This document shows positions 1 through 10,564 of a stretch of 64,000 nt of DNA, piece after piece. The translations under genes and the position numbers were made by a program. The notes below the pieces were generated by a model. That model saw only the letters and a program-made list of their open reading frames with translations, was not told where the DNA came from and ran no database searches. The stretch's first letter is position 1, and every line of letters starts with the position of its first letter. Origin of the DNA: Wolfiporia cocos (Eukaryota; Basidiomycota; Agaricomycetes; Polyporales; Phaeolaceae); contig JACCLO010000046.1 in NCBI GenBank assembly GCA_029448655.1, positions 25,458-89,457 on the forward strand, in the 5' to 3' direction.

Positions 1-98
1 ACGATGGAGCGATCGCCGCCACCGCCCGTCCGATCCGCTCAGATCTTGTGACGCACTAGTACTAGTGACAGGTGCCACCACAGCGCGGTCACGCCGAA

Positions 99-660
99 TC
101 ACCTGTTCGTGCGACTCAGGACCAGGAAGAAGATAAGACGGTGTCCGAGGAAGGTCCGACTGTGATGGAGGTCGATTCGTAGGGCGTCGTCTGGTGGATG
201 TGTCGCATCGCGAGCACGGCCGTGTTGCATTGTGTTTTCGAGCTGTTGTTCATGGCTTTCGTTTGACTCGGCGTAGACACCGTCGAACGCGGGGCCTGGA
301 GCCGCACTGGCCGCACCGCTGGGCAGCTGAGGCTGGAGGGAGCTGTATCGGCACCGTGAGAGGACGCGAGAGTCTGGCGTCGGCGACACCGACCTGGAAC
401 GGGCTTGGCGCAGCGAGTGCGCAGACGGGTTGAAATGTCCGCACTTCGGGCAGACATATTCTGCACGTGGCGGGTGACGGTCAAGGGCAAGGTCAGGTGG
501 GAGGTGCTGACGTCGACCCCACAGCCAATTGGTCGCTGACCGTCGTAAAGGGCACAGAATTGTACATACCAAGTGTATCGCCGGCTCATGACCACGAAGA
601 TAATGATAAGTTGGGCGCTGCAAGTCACGAATGCCGGATAGACCGTTATCGAGCAATGGG
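99..660 (-). pseudogene. Lunapark-like ER protein, C-terminal zinc-finger exon (5' part not resolved)
   Basis: The minus-strand exon 99-460 opens after a good acceptor (CACGTGCAG) and reads YVCPKCGHFNPSAHS, a close match to the second half of the lunapark C-terminal zinc finger. A low-complexity Ser/Pro/His-rich tail follows and stops at 99. Lunapark proteins sit at three-way junctions of the endoplasmic reticulum, with two membrane helices and a CxxC...CxxC zinc finger. A likely intron spans 461-569 with donor GTATGT. I could not find the first CxxC pair or the membrane helices upstream; the sequence turns into an unrelated plus-strand gene by 844. The locus is therefore either cut off at its 5' end or has introns I missed. 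The family assignment rests on this one motif. Confidence 0.45.
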
Positions 661-843
661 AAGTGTTTGAGTGGAGAGCGAATAAGCGCCGATCACTGGG
701 TCCAGCGCGGGCATTATATTGCACATGGCCGGCGAATGAGCACCCAGCGATGTGGCACGTGCTGCGTATCACGCTGCATCCGTGCTGTGGGAATGCCACG
801 CTGTCACCTTACACCCAATCCACTCTGCAACGATCTGATAATA

Positions 844-1463
844 ATGGAGCCAACAGAGGTCCAAATTTACGGATTGAATCTTTTGAAGGAACACACAGAC
901 ATGTTTCATAATCACATATCCACTGCTTTCCCGACACAGATTGGTGAACTATACAAATGGCATGCCAAGGGCAGGCATGCATTGGTACATTACATTCTTT
1001 TTATTTTTGCTACTCTACTAATGAATGCAAAGTTGTATACTGAGGAGATAATCAGAGATTTTCGATTGGAGGACGACGAACTAGCAACCAACTTCCACAG
1101 AGACCCTAGGATTTTATTAGGTCGTCAAAAACTTGATTTTGCCTTGAAGTTATTCAACCTTGGGCTGGATGCTGAGGCATTCCAGCTACCCAAGTTGGAG
1201 ATTGAGCTGAAGGAAGGGCCCAAGACTGACACTACAGACCAGAATGCAGATTGCAGAGGAATAGTAAGTCTTGTGAATGATTAGCACAAAATGGCTTGAA
1301 TTTAAATTTCTGCATCTAGAAGCGGCCTACTTCAGAATTGGAAGAAGCAGGCCAGGGTCCCAAGCGCCAAAAAGTGGAGGAGAGACTTCCTCAATTTTTG
1401 CCTCTAGGTGATGGCAAACCATCCTCCAAGTTGGAAGATTGGGAAGATGAAGCCTCAAAGTAG
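844..1463 (+). CDS. Hypothetical protein, two exons
   Basis: The model is join(844..1263,1320..1463), giving 187 residues. The single 56-base intron has donor ATA|GTAAGT and acceptor CATCTAG, and the frame is kept across it. The protein starts MEPTEVQIYGL, has a hydrophobic patch around residues 50-62 (HYILFIFATLLMNAKLY) and ends in a charged tail rich in Glu, Lys and Asp with a possible nuclear-type basic stretch (GPKRQKVEE). I do not recognise the family. Codon use is more AT-rich than in MSH4 nearby, and the gene lies where the 5' part of the lunapark-like gene would be expected, so it may be an insertion or a lineage-specific gene. Confidence 0.6.
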
Positions 1464-1602
1464 TATGTATGTCATTTTACATTCTCATTGAAGCAGCTTG
1501 CAGTTTACTGAGGCTTGAGTACAGAATGCTTTCATGATGGTTTAGGACTGTATAGGGTGTACATACTTGCAAATAGGAATCTGCATGAGGTTGTCCTTTG
1601 TC

Positions 1603-3660
1603 TCAACATACATATCTATCACCGTGATCACACCCTGTGAACATCCTTGCACACATCAAATATGTAGTCATAGCATGATCATGCTTGCCCTCATGTGCAA
1701 ATACTAGTGAGAAATGCTCCACTTCCACTTCAGCGACTGCTGATGAGTACTGGAAAGAAAGCTCAGTACTTTGGAAGGAAGATACATCACCATGCATACC
1801 AATGCTCATGCTGGTCCGATTCAGTGAATACTGGTTGGAATGAATGTCAGCTGGGTAGCAAAGACAGTGCCACAATGTACCTTGAAATCATCACCGTTGA
1901 AGATAAGGATATCTCCGTGCTCTAGGGTCACGAGGAGTACCGGCCCCTCCCTTTTGACAGATTTCGTAATGGAGTCTGTGATTTGAGCAACTTGCATATC
2001 CAGAATGCTCACACTGTTACTCGGCGCTGGGACATCGGAATCGTCTATGTCCATAGGCCCGCATGAGTCGTTAGCTCCGTGCGGGAGTTCCTTCTTAGGA
2101 GATCCACGCTCTGCGACGGTGATTGGCAGAAGCTGCTGTACACCTGGAGCTAATGATTTGGGGCGCATCGACAACTCTGCATCGGCGCCGAGGTACATCA
2201 TGTATACAGGGGAATTTTTCGCAGCAAGCACGTTCTGGCACAACTTCTGTCTTGGGGAAAGCCATGAATAGTAAATTCAGAACTCACCTTCTTTGAGCCA
2301 GGGAGAACCCAAGCCAAGTAATTCATTTCTGTCCCCCTCCTTCAGCGGCCAAGCGGCTTTGAAGCAGTGCGTGTGCTTGCAATATACAGAGCGGGGCATG
2401 TGTCGTGGCCGCTGTCGTATCTTGATTGTTGAATGAGCAGGTGTAATAGGCCTCTGCGGACGCACAGAATGTTTTAGAATCAATACATACGCACCGCTGT
2501 CCGTGCTCACCTTTAAAGGAACCCTTGCTATCCTGGAGCAATGACAATTCAACTTTCGTCAGCATCTCTCTGAAGAGCCTGGTCGGCTGCTCCTGCAACT
2601 CTGCCCCGTTACAGGTATAAATAAATAAATAAATAAGCTTGGCAGAGACGCCATCCTTTGTCATATACGCTAAACGCGAGCCATCAGCAACGTCCGTTAC
2701 GGTGGTTTGACACGCTCGGACGGCCTGTCACACGACAATGTCACTGGAGAAATACCACGGGAATTATGCATGGTATGAACATCCGCAGGAGGTATACAGT
2801 TGCTTTCCTGCGCGAATGTATGAGTGCTTGCTTCGGCCGCCTCTGGTAGGCACACTCACTGAGCATCCGCTACACAGTTAATACCATAAATTTCGCTGAG
2901 CATTCAGTTTTCCACACTTTACGCATTGCCTTCCGCCATGATAGCTTGTGGCCGAGATGCCATACTCGAAGTCGGCATCCATTTGATGATTTGGTGAAGA
3001 ATGGGGAGGAAGAAAGTGGAAAGGATTGAACATGATATTAGGGTCTGTCTGGTCTGCTCCGATGGAAGGAGGGGCCTGCCACCAGGGATCAGCACTCCGA
3101 TCCACCGTTTCGCTACCGGGTACCCAATCGAAAGTGAATTGCCACGAAAATAGTTCTTGACCAGCATCGTTTCTCCCCTGTCATTTGTTCAGCATGCCAT
3201 CGAAAGGTACCCACGTAGATATCGATGAGATACCATGTTTATGGATTTGATTCCAAAGAAACCCAGGTGTGTACAGCCATATTGTTCGCGGAGACTGAAT
3301 GGCGCCGATTCGAAGACTCTGCACAGCACGATGCAATCCGGACTATCACTTTTGTGGCTGTCCAATAGAACCTTAGCTTCGGGTGGTGGGCTGATCGGCC
3401 GGTTTGAACGACGCGAAGATGTCGGGACTGCACTGTTGAGATAGCTCCGGTGCTTTGTTGGTCAGCGTGCTCGGATCATGTCTGGGTTGCAGTTTAAAAC
3501 TCCCAGAGGTCGAAACATGAGCAGTACATCATTGCAATAGAACCTAACCAGAATGATGCAGAATCGGAGGCACCAAGGAGGAGTCTGACTTGGATATCGT
3601 GGTGATTTTGATGGGGTTGATGATCAAAGGGATTCGATTCTCGTTGACATCCGTCATGAT
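1603..3660 (-). CDS. Multi-exon protein of an Agaricomycete family, possibly 2-oxoglutarate-oxygenase related (model tentative)
   Basis: The 3' exons are clear: 1881-2247 up to GDILIFNGDDFK, then intron 1831-1880 (GTACAT...CCAG), exon 1800-1830, intron 1704-1799 and exon 1603-1703, all phase-consistent. The reading across the splices is GDDFK-YSLNRTSMSI-VFAHEGKHDH. Upstream pieces include a CxxC zinc-ribbon-like block (CVKCGKLNAQ, about 2,900-2,940), a block ending EGDRNELLGLGSPW before an intron at about 2,248-2,287, and a block around 3,250-3,400 containing PDCIVLCRVF. I have the impression that this block order occurs in a protein expanded in mushroom-forming fungi. The HGD motif and closing strand recall AlkB/TET-JBP-type oxygenases, but I do not see a full HxD...H iron triad. 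Frame conflicts near 3,380 and 2,470 suggest decay or missed introns. Confidence 0.35.
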
Positions 3661-4067
3661 CATAGATGGCAGAGGACGATCTTGGTGATAGAGTACGTGC
3701 CCGTCGCCGTGATTGGCATGCACATTTTCAGACTGATGTGTCTGTCGGAGATGGACAACGGCAGCTAGCCAGAGCTTGGCGGTCTATGGCTAGTACAATG
3801 CGCAATTGTACCGGATCAAAGCGCAATTGCTACGTAGGCGCCGGTGGGCGCATTCCTGGGAAGTCATAAAACACGGACGGCCCGACAAGTCCGGTTCGCT
3901 GCCGCTACGTTTGTGGCGGCCACGGTGATATGTGTCCGCTATTGCTATCTGGGCAGCTTAAGTGCAAGTATGGATCGAAAAATGACGCGGCGCCGTCTTT
4001 TCCACACTCGTGCGTGTGATCACACAAGTACAGAACCGCTTACTTGTCAAAGGATGTACCCGACATA
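3661..4067. other. Intergenic stretch between the uncertain gene and the MSH4 3' end
   Basis: About 400 bases with no convincing coding frame, RNA gene or repeat on either strand. It should hold the 3' end signals of MSH4, which stops at 4068 on the minus strand, and the promoter of the minus-strand gene below 3,660. No clear TATA box or poly(A) signal could be assigned. Confidence 0.5.
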
Positions 4068-7000
4068 CTACATGGTATCACGGAGGACCTGCATGATCTC
4101 CTTCTGGAATCGAGCAAGATGAGCAGCCAACTCTTCATCGGGTAGCGAGGAATGATCGAGCGCTTGCGTGAGTTGGGTCCGTAGCTGAGAGCGGACTGAA
4201 AGTAGCACCTGCCATAAGGAGTACATACCCTGAGGAGGGCCTTGCGCCGTATGGAGACTTTGTTCGAGCGGCTATCCTGCTCCTGGCGTTCCTCCATCTC
4301 GCTCAAGGCTTCTGCGACCCGCCTTCCCTCGGCGAGGACGTCATTCGGTAGATCGGCAAGTCGGGCAAGATCAAGACCTGGCACAGATGAAACTTAGCTC
4401 AGCGTACCACACAATATGTCCAACAAACCGTAGTGGCTCGTCTGTTCCGGCGCTCCGTCGACAACTCTGTGACGAACAGCAAAGGGCCAAGGTCTCGCAA
4501 ATGTACGCACCTGTATTGAAAAGTCATGCCAAAGTTCGACGTGGATTGGCGTGACCTCTGCGTCAGAAGTTAACAAAGATACACGAAGCGATTGGTATGG
4601 AGAACCTGAACGGCAAGATGAAGGCTGACAAGTTCTGTTAGTAACCGAGATGTAATCATTCAAAACCTACTCACTTGACAACAGATGGCTGGCGCGACAA
4701 TGTTGTCGTGAGCTCGCTGAAGTGACTACAGGGCCTGTAAGCAACCCATACATTAGTGATAATGGTACAGGTGCATACGTTGCGAAGAAGACATATGACT
4801 AGCAAACCAACGGCATTATCAGTAATGTACAGGGACCGCAAAATGAGCCGGTACGACCTTGAGTTTGATGAGTTCCTCTGCGATGGCATGCGAGATGCCA
4901 ACTTCTTCCCTTGGAGAGGTGCCGCGGCCAACTTCGTCGATCAGGATGAGAGAATTCTCCGTAGCAATCCCTGGCACAATTTCGGCATCAAGATGATGCT
5001 GGTTTCATAGTTAGCTCAAGTTACAAACCAACGATCATCGCGCAAGATGCCATCTCACTCGCAAATGTGCTCAGGCTCTTTTCGATATCGTCGTCGTTCG
5101 ATAGCCGAGTCAGGAGTGCATCGTGCAGTCTGCATGATACGACATTCAAAGAGGCGGTTTTGGTGATATTTGGAGAAGGTCCGCACCTGAAGCTACCGTA
5201 CTCAGCAGGAACAAAGCATCCGCACATTGCCATGACTGTCAGCAGCCCAATCTGCCGCAAGTATATGCTCTTGCCTATGGTCACAGACAATCGGATGTTT
5301 GTTGACCATATACGGGCTCGGCGTACCTAACATGCTGCGTTGAATCAGCATTGAGCGATAGATATGATGAATCAGATGATCAGACGAACTTCGGCCCCTG
5401 GACAATTTGAAAAGAGGAAGCCTCGCAGCAATATACATCATTCGGTACAAGCGTCCCGGCCGCCTGAACGTTCTCTAGAACAGGATGCTGCCCCGCCTTT
5501 ATGGCTAAGGTTCCCGTGAACTCGGGACGCACTACACCAAGTATTAAGTGGTCACTGTTATCTAACTTAGAGGATGCTCACCATAGTCACGCACTAAGAA
5601 ATCAAAACCAAACCTTACAATCAACATCTCTGTCAGTCTAGCATTTACAGGACGTACGAATGCTGGCATGCGCAAAAGACCACAACATGTCCACAATGGC
5701 AACGGCCTCCGAAGCTTTGTACAGAGCTCCAATGACATCGACGATCTCGGCGATCAACTCTTGTATAATCCTGGTATGACCTGTGAGCCGGGTATTGGAA
5801 TGCCAACCGGTACTACATACTTGTCACTCATGATCAGCGTCTCGTCCAGTGCATCCTTCATGCGCGCGTTTCTCTTCTTCTGCTCAAGCTGTGAGCATTC
5901 TCACACTGGTAACCTCGTACAGGACTGACCAGCTCGATACTAGAAAAGAGCCACCGCTTTCTCTGAGCTGTCACATTCACAAAGCCTCTAGGTAGCTCCC
6001 CTCGGAGATCTGTCTTCTTCAAAGCAAAAACGAAGCCTGTGTCCTGGTACACTAGACTAAGAGGCAGGTCGTGTTGCTCCGAGAGTTCGCGGTTCAATGC
6101 AAATATATCCCCGACATTCTCCTTGTATGTTTCTCGTGCGACGTCAAGGAGGCGATTGTAGTTTGCCTGATTTGCTGGATTTGAGCATTAACAAATGATG
6201 TTAAGGAGGAGGAAACATACCTTGACGGCGTACACACGTGCATTCACCGCATTCAGGCCGCGCTGTATAGATCCATCGAATCTCAACGAAGGCTGCGTTA
6301 TTTGGCACGTACTTTCGCTGAAGCTTCTTCTTCATTCAATGCTTCGCTAACATGCTGTTCGATTCTTGAAAGTCGCTCGTCAGAGATCATCTACATCGAA
6401 CAGGCGCTTAGCGCGCATCCAATCTACAATTATATCTCCAGCACCTACGTCCAGTACGATTCGTAACAGACGGGAGCGGCTGCCTGTCAAGGCTTTCGCG
6501 AGAACGGGCATGTTCTTGACTATGTTTCGGAGACTGAGCATTTGCGCGACGCGAGCGGCAGCAAGCTTTGCAGTGCTTGTCTCACGCGCCTCGGATGCAG
6601 CAAGCTGATGATTCAAATGAGCATTGATACTGTGCATGACCTGAAACGGCGAAAGCTTGCCGAGCAGATTAGCTTATCGAAGTCCATATTATGGAGGGAC
6701 TTGAGCGCGTTCTTCATATTGTCGAAACGATTTCCATTCTGTATGAGCTCTTTAAGACAGTAAGCCGAAATAGACACATCCATGGAGTTGATAGACCTTC
6801 GACGACATCAAGGCGCGCCTCTATAGAAGACTGTCTGCAGCATTATTAGATCAACTCCGTAACGGTTGCAAAATGAGATACCAGTGATAGGCGCGAGTAC
6901 ATTTGCCCGGAGGAGGCGAGCACCCATTGCAGTGTATGTATGATTTAATAGCCTAGGTGTGAATTACTTGAATCGTGGGCATATATTAAGAGACAGAGAG

Positions 7001-7815
7001 GGTTTACCCAAACATGGAATGGGTGGACCTCTTGAATGAGATGCTGCCCACCAGCTCCAAGTTTCGAGCAGTCTCGGGATCTATCATCATGCTGCCTTCT
7101 ACTTGTACATATCGTATGAGGAGCGAAGAAGGAGCAAAGCGTAAATTGAGCTTCGACTCTGCATACTCGAATAGCGCGCTAGCTGCAGAGAGCGCGTAAT
7201 ACCTATTAATGTTGTTCAGTATAGTCGCAAGGTTTCGGACGCATATACCCACTTGCTGGACACCGCGACAAGAGTTGCAGGCCGCTCATCGTCATCAACT
7301 ATCAGCTGGTTGACAAAGGCAAGTCCTGCGTTTACAGTTGCAACGCGAAGCATGTGCTCAGTAGTCATATTGCTCACCAGCATCATCGTTCCAGTATTTT
7401 CTCATCACTGGATCGACTGTGGCATCAAACTCTTCGATCATGCACTGCACTAGGACCGAAGTCGACGAGGCTTTCTTTCCTCCAGATGCCATAGGTGTAT
7501 CTATCAGAGATAAAAAGGTGTTTGGGACCAGAATAATGGATGGAGAATGCAGATGAAGCTGATGCAGCGTCTTGACATATGTGGGACTGTCCACGAGCTG
7601 CGGACCATCATATTGAGCGATGATTCAGTACGAGCTGACTACATGCGCACCTGGATAAGGGAAACCCTCCCGGTATCCTTGTCCAATGCAGCAAGGCCGA
7701 CTTCACGTGACACTCCGCGCCCTTCCAGGACATAGCTGGCCTCGTGCCTGGATGATGCGGCGGTCTGGGGTCGGGCGGTAGCCGGACGCGACTGGGCTGC
7801 CCAGCCGCGTGACAT
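4068..7815 (-). CDS. MSH4: MSH4, meiotic MutS homologue (26 exons)
   Basis: MSH4 pairs with MSH5 to form the MutS-gamma clamp that stabilises crossover intermediates in meiosis. Exons, minus strand 5' to 3': 7815-7651, 7597-7378, 7325-7253, 7202-7008, 6952-6882, 6820-6797, 6749-6661, 6604-6449, 6390-6313, 6262-6221, 6166-5930, 5888-5821, 5770-5658, 5593-5582, 5531-5390, 5334-5327, 5274-5187, 5129-5033, 4998-4858, 4798-4779, 4725-4675, 4624-4606, 4557-4511, 4466-4429, 4377-4229, 4184-4068. The total is 2,460 bases, 819 residues plus stop, with all phases agreeing. Landmarks: GVSREVGLAALD near residue 36, MMIDPETARNLELV near 190, Walker A GPNMLGKS near 560, Walker B LILIDEVGRG near 643, FFATHFSEL near 677, YGLDLARLADLP near 731. 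There is no N-terminal mismatch-binding domain I, as is usual for MSH4. The start ATG follows no better upstream candidate. The splice between exons 5 and 6 is the least certain. Confidence 0.93.
5327..5334 (-). other. MSH4: 8-base microexon completing the MSH4 Walker A motif
   Basis: The exon CATGTTAG lies between introns 5335-5389 (GTTCGT...CGCAG, 55 bases) and 5275-5326 (GTACGC...CATAG, 52 bases). Only inclusion of these 8 bases restores GPNMLGKS and keeps the downstream frame into IYLRQIGLL. A second microexon of 12 bases (5582-5593) supplies most of LRDYV, and further tiny exons of 20 (4779-4798), 19 (4606-4624) and 24 (6797-6820) bases follow the same logic. Skipping the 8-base exon would shift the frame within the ATP-binding loop. 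Confidence 0.85.
6605..6660 (-). other. MSH4: GC-AG intron in MSH4
   Basis: The 56-base intron starts GCAAGC on the minus strand (donor G|GCAAGC) and ends ATCATCAG. Using it joins FDKLICS to LAASEARETS in frame, the expected MSH4 core-domain text. No GT donor at this place preserves the frame and the similarity. Intron 4999-5032, at 34 bases, is also unusually short. Confidence 0.7.
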
Positions 7816-8115
7816 CGCCGTAGCGGGGTGGGATGAGGCAGGGCGTGCAAAGCCAGGAAAATATGGGACGAGCGTAGCGATCCAGCGAAAAGGAAAAGGC
7901 GCGAGACCGAGGGCGACGACAAATGACGGCGGGTTTGAGTCCCCGCATGCGATCGATCGACGAGCGGTGCCGAATCTCGGGACATCCTAATAAGGGATCT
8001 CAATTGTGCGTACAGGGCAGGTCTGAAACGAATACAATACGAGACTCGAGCAACGGGAGGACGTACAGGATTGTGAAAGTTAGTTACATGTGTTATCACG
8101 CCCACACCGTCCGCC
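7816..8115. promoter_or_regulatory. Shared upstream region of MSH4 (minus) and the RPP40-like gene (plus)
   Basis: About 300 bases of GC-rich sequence separate the MSH4 start codon at 7815 from the first plausible coding text of the divergent plus-strand gene. It must contain the MSH4 promoter. I see no consensus TATA box or repeated operator. Frames that cross it on the minus strand are arginine/proline-rich read-through and not credible protein. Confidence 0.4.
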
Positions 8116-8116
8116 C

Positions 8117-9047
8117 TATGCCTTAATTACTGCGTCTGTGTCCATCTTGTCTTCATCCCGCCGCGGTGACAGCGTTGCGGTGCTCGCTCCTCTCGACGTG
8201 GTCCCGCTGAACACGAAGCAGCACGCGGCGCTATCGGGCTGGGACACGCTCCGTGGCCCACGGCGCGTGCTCTACGCCTTGCAGTCAGGTGTCCTGCGTC
8301 CCGTTTGCCGCGATCGGTCCCGCATATATAGTAACTCTTCATATGCACTCGCACTCACCCCCTGGAAGCATCCCTCGCACACGTAGTCTCGCCGACCGTC
8401 ACGACGCTGCCCGCGATACACCTCTCCACGTCCTTCCCCTGCGCCCGGGCGCCACACGACGCAAACGGGCAGGCAGACTGGGAGGAGGACGTATCTGCGC
8501 TCTTTCAGTAGGCTGGAATGGCATGCCTACACGCACAGCGGTGAGCTGCGCCATCTCCCTTTCACACGCCGATCTCACCTCACTCACTCGGCCGCGGCAG
8601 GCCGCACGCTGGCGACGCTACCGACCCTTACGTTGCCGTCTACGCGCCGCCCGCGCCGGCGTCCGTCGCAGACGCGGTGCACGTCCGGTGGACCGGCCTC
8701 CTCCACACGCCGTTTGTGACTGACGTCGCGACCGCGCTCATGTTCATCCCCTTCCCTTCCAATCCCTGCCCTCTCATAGCGGCTCGGTGCTGATTTATTG
8801 ATATGGTAACTCCGGGCGCCGGGCGCCGGCCACACTTGCTGCTGTGACCGTGCACGGCGTCCCGACTGTGCCTGCGGCGTATGTTCATGCTGATACTAAG
8901 AGGACGGTGCCGCTCGCGCCGTGGGCGGGGTCAGAGGACACGTGATGCTTGCTCCTTGGGAGGAACGAGGAGGGCCGGGAGGAGGAGGACGTGTGGACGC
9001 TGGCGGAGACTAGTGTGGGAAAATGGGACGAGCTGGTGGGTGGGTGA
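8117..9047 (+). pseudogene. RPP40-like RNase P/MRP subunit, apparently inactivated by three stop codons
   Basis: RPP40 is a protein subunit of nuclear RNase P/RNase MRP, which matures tRNA 5' ends and rRNA. The match is to the C-terminal two thirds: DWEEDVSALFQ, then AGMACLHAQR, intron 8556-8599 (GTGAGC...CGGCAG), then DPYVAVYAPPAP and HVRWTGLLHTPFV, and later AVTVHGVPTVPAAYV and APWAGSEDT followed in frame by CLLLGRNEEG and KWDELVGG, with a stop at 9045. Three in-frame stops interrupt this: TAG at 8509-8511, TGA at 8799-8801 and TGA at 8943-8945. In at least the first and third the family has tryptophan (TGG). Five other TGG codons are intact. An upstream exon ending TCAG|GTGTCC near 8290 may be the N-terminal part but shows no clear match. 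The function call is from remembered family patterns. Confidence 0.5.
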
Positions 9048-9065
9048 TCGAATCCTCCTCCGAAC

Positions 9066-10194
9066 CCCGGCCATAGGTTTCGACACTGATCGCAATATTG
9101 GTCTCCCACTCGAAGCTCAAGCGCTCACTATCCTCGCCAATCGAGACGTCATCCTCGAAGACTTCGAGCAGGTGCGGCACTATTTCACGACGCCCCAGCT
9201 TCGCAGGTACCTCCTCTTCGATCAAATGCTTCGCGCCGGTCCGATCGACCTCGGGGAGTTCGCGCTGCCGGGTGGCTACGAAGCTTTACGGTCGCTATGG
9301 GCAGAGGATCTACGGTGCCCTCACCAGTTCTCGGAGTATGACTCCACTGCCAACACGACGATCGTTCACGGGCAGCCACTTCCCCCTGGGTTCTTCGATC
9401 CGCCGACTACCCCTCACGCCGAGGACAGGGACGCACTCACACCAGTGCAGATCGCTACGTGTGCCGGGCCAGCTGTGTTGATTTCTTTTGCACACTCGTC
9501 TCGTTGCTGTCAGAGCTGAAAATAACAACGATTCTCGGAGACCGGCTCGACCCTTCGAGCATCAAGGCTGGTAAGACAACTCCAGGCTCCGACGGCAAAG
9601 AAGAGCGTGTTGTTCGAACACTTGGCAGGCGCGAGATCAGCGCCGAGCTCATTGTACGCATCCTCACTTTTTTGAGAATCAGCATCATGTACTCATGCTA
9701 TTTTAAGCTACTTTGCACTGGTCAGAAATCTATTACCGATCTTGTCGCACGGGCAATTTCAGATGCAGTTATACTCGATGGATCGAAGAAAGACTCATAC
9801 GTGTCAAGCGAACAATGCAGGTCGCTGTCCCAAGTAATCCCGCTGCGCCCGACATGCTAGTAGATTCTGCCACGGAGGGTGGTGATGAACATTTGCACGT
9901 ACCACATCCGCACTTATTCGCTAGGGATCAAGCAGACTCGTCAAACGACGACTTCGAGCAATTTACGCCTGGCCCTCCGATGATCAAGACTACGCTCTGT
10001 CTCGTGAGCAACCCCCCCTCCCTCCTTTCCTAGTTGCTGTTTGGTGCCTCATAAGACTTCATTTATAGACTAAACAGCTATATGAGGTTGACGGAGAAGT
10101 GGGCGCGAAGATGGATGGGATGCCGGACTTGGAGGCGCATCGGATGTGGCAGTTCTATGGCGTTGAGACCGACGGAGACAAGATGTATGAGTGA
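9066..10194 (+). CDS. Unrecognised multi-exon gene
   Basis: A long open exon 9066-9451 reads GLPLEAQALTILANRDVILE and RRYLLFDQMLRAGPIDLGEF, with the composition of real protein. It can end at donor AC|GTGTGC (9451/9452), join at GCTGTCAG|AGCTG (9508/9509), and then lose intron GTAAGA...GGCAG (about 9571-9627). Further on, PAAPDMLVDSATEGG leads to a donor GTGAGC at about 10,001 and a last exon from 10069 with DLEAHRMWQFYGVETDGDK, stopping at 10194. The join around 9,660-9,740 is ambiguous: three acceptor and frame combinations are possible. The 5' end is also open, and it is not excluded that the first exon splices onto the RPP40-like gene. I cannot name the family. Confidence 0.5.
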
Positions 10195-10564
10195 TTGGCT
10201 CTCGTATGCATTGTTCGGACATTCTTGTCACTCTACGCCAGCTTTGGTTATGCTTCTTTCTTGTCTTGTACCATTATCGCATACCTCGCCCTGAAGACAA
10301 ACGAGCGGCAAGGGTGGCTACTTTCTGCTAATGAGAAATATCATATACCATACATATACCAGCTATGTTTGAAGCGTCCGCAGAAGCACAAGCTTGTATT
10401 CTGGACAACGTCGGCTCGAATCGGCGTCTTAATTCAGAGATGTCTAGTAGCGCGTGCGTTGCGTCGCGTCACGTATTTGTGATGGATGTGACACTACGCG
10501 TTTCCGCGTCGCGCCTTGTTCTTGACAGCCATACTAGTTACTCCTTGTACACCCACCACTTGAA
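10195..10564 (+). promoter_or_regulatory. Upstream region of the axis-like gene
   Basis: 370 bases between a stop at 10194 and the start codon at 10565. The stretch is mixed-composition DNA with pyrimidine runs close to the start codon. It contains no coding frame I would trust and no recognisable operator; the promoter of the downstream gene must lie here. Confidence 0.4.

Noticed and set aside
5202..5450. Apparent loss of the MSH4 Walker A motif (continuous reading gives RSMLG)
   Set aside because: Two introns around an 8-base exon restore GPNMLGKS, so the motif is intact and the first impression came from reading through introns.
7608..8105. 165-residue minus-strand frame upstream of MSH4
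   Set aside because: Its 3' end is the MSH4 first exon in a wrong frame plus an intron; the upstream part is promoter DNA.
8272..8457. Minus-strand frame with YVCEGCFQGVSASAYEE
   Set aside because: Looks protein-like but lies over the RPP40-like gene on the other strand with no splice partners or continuation.
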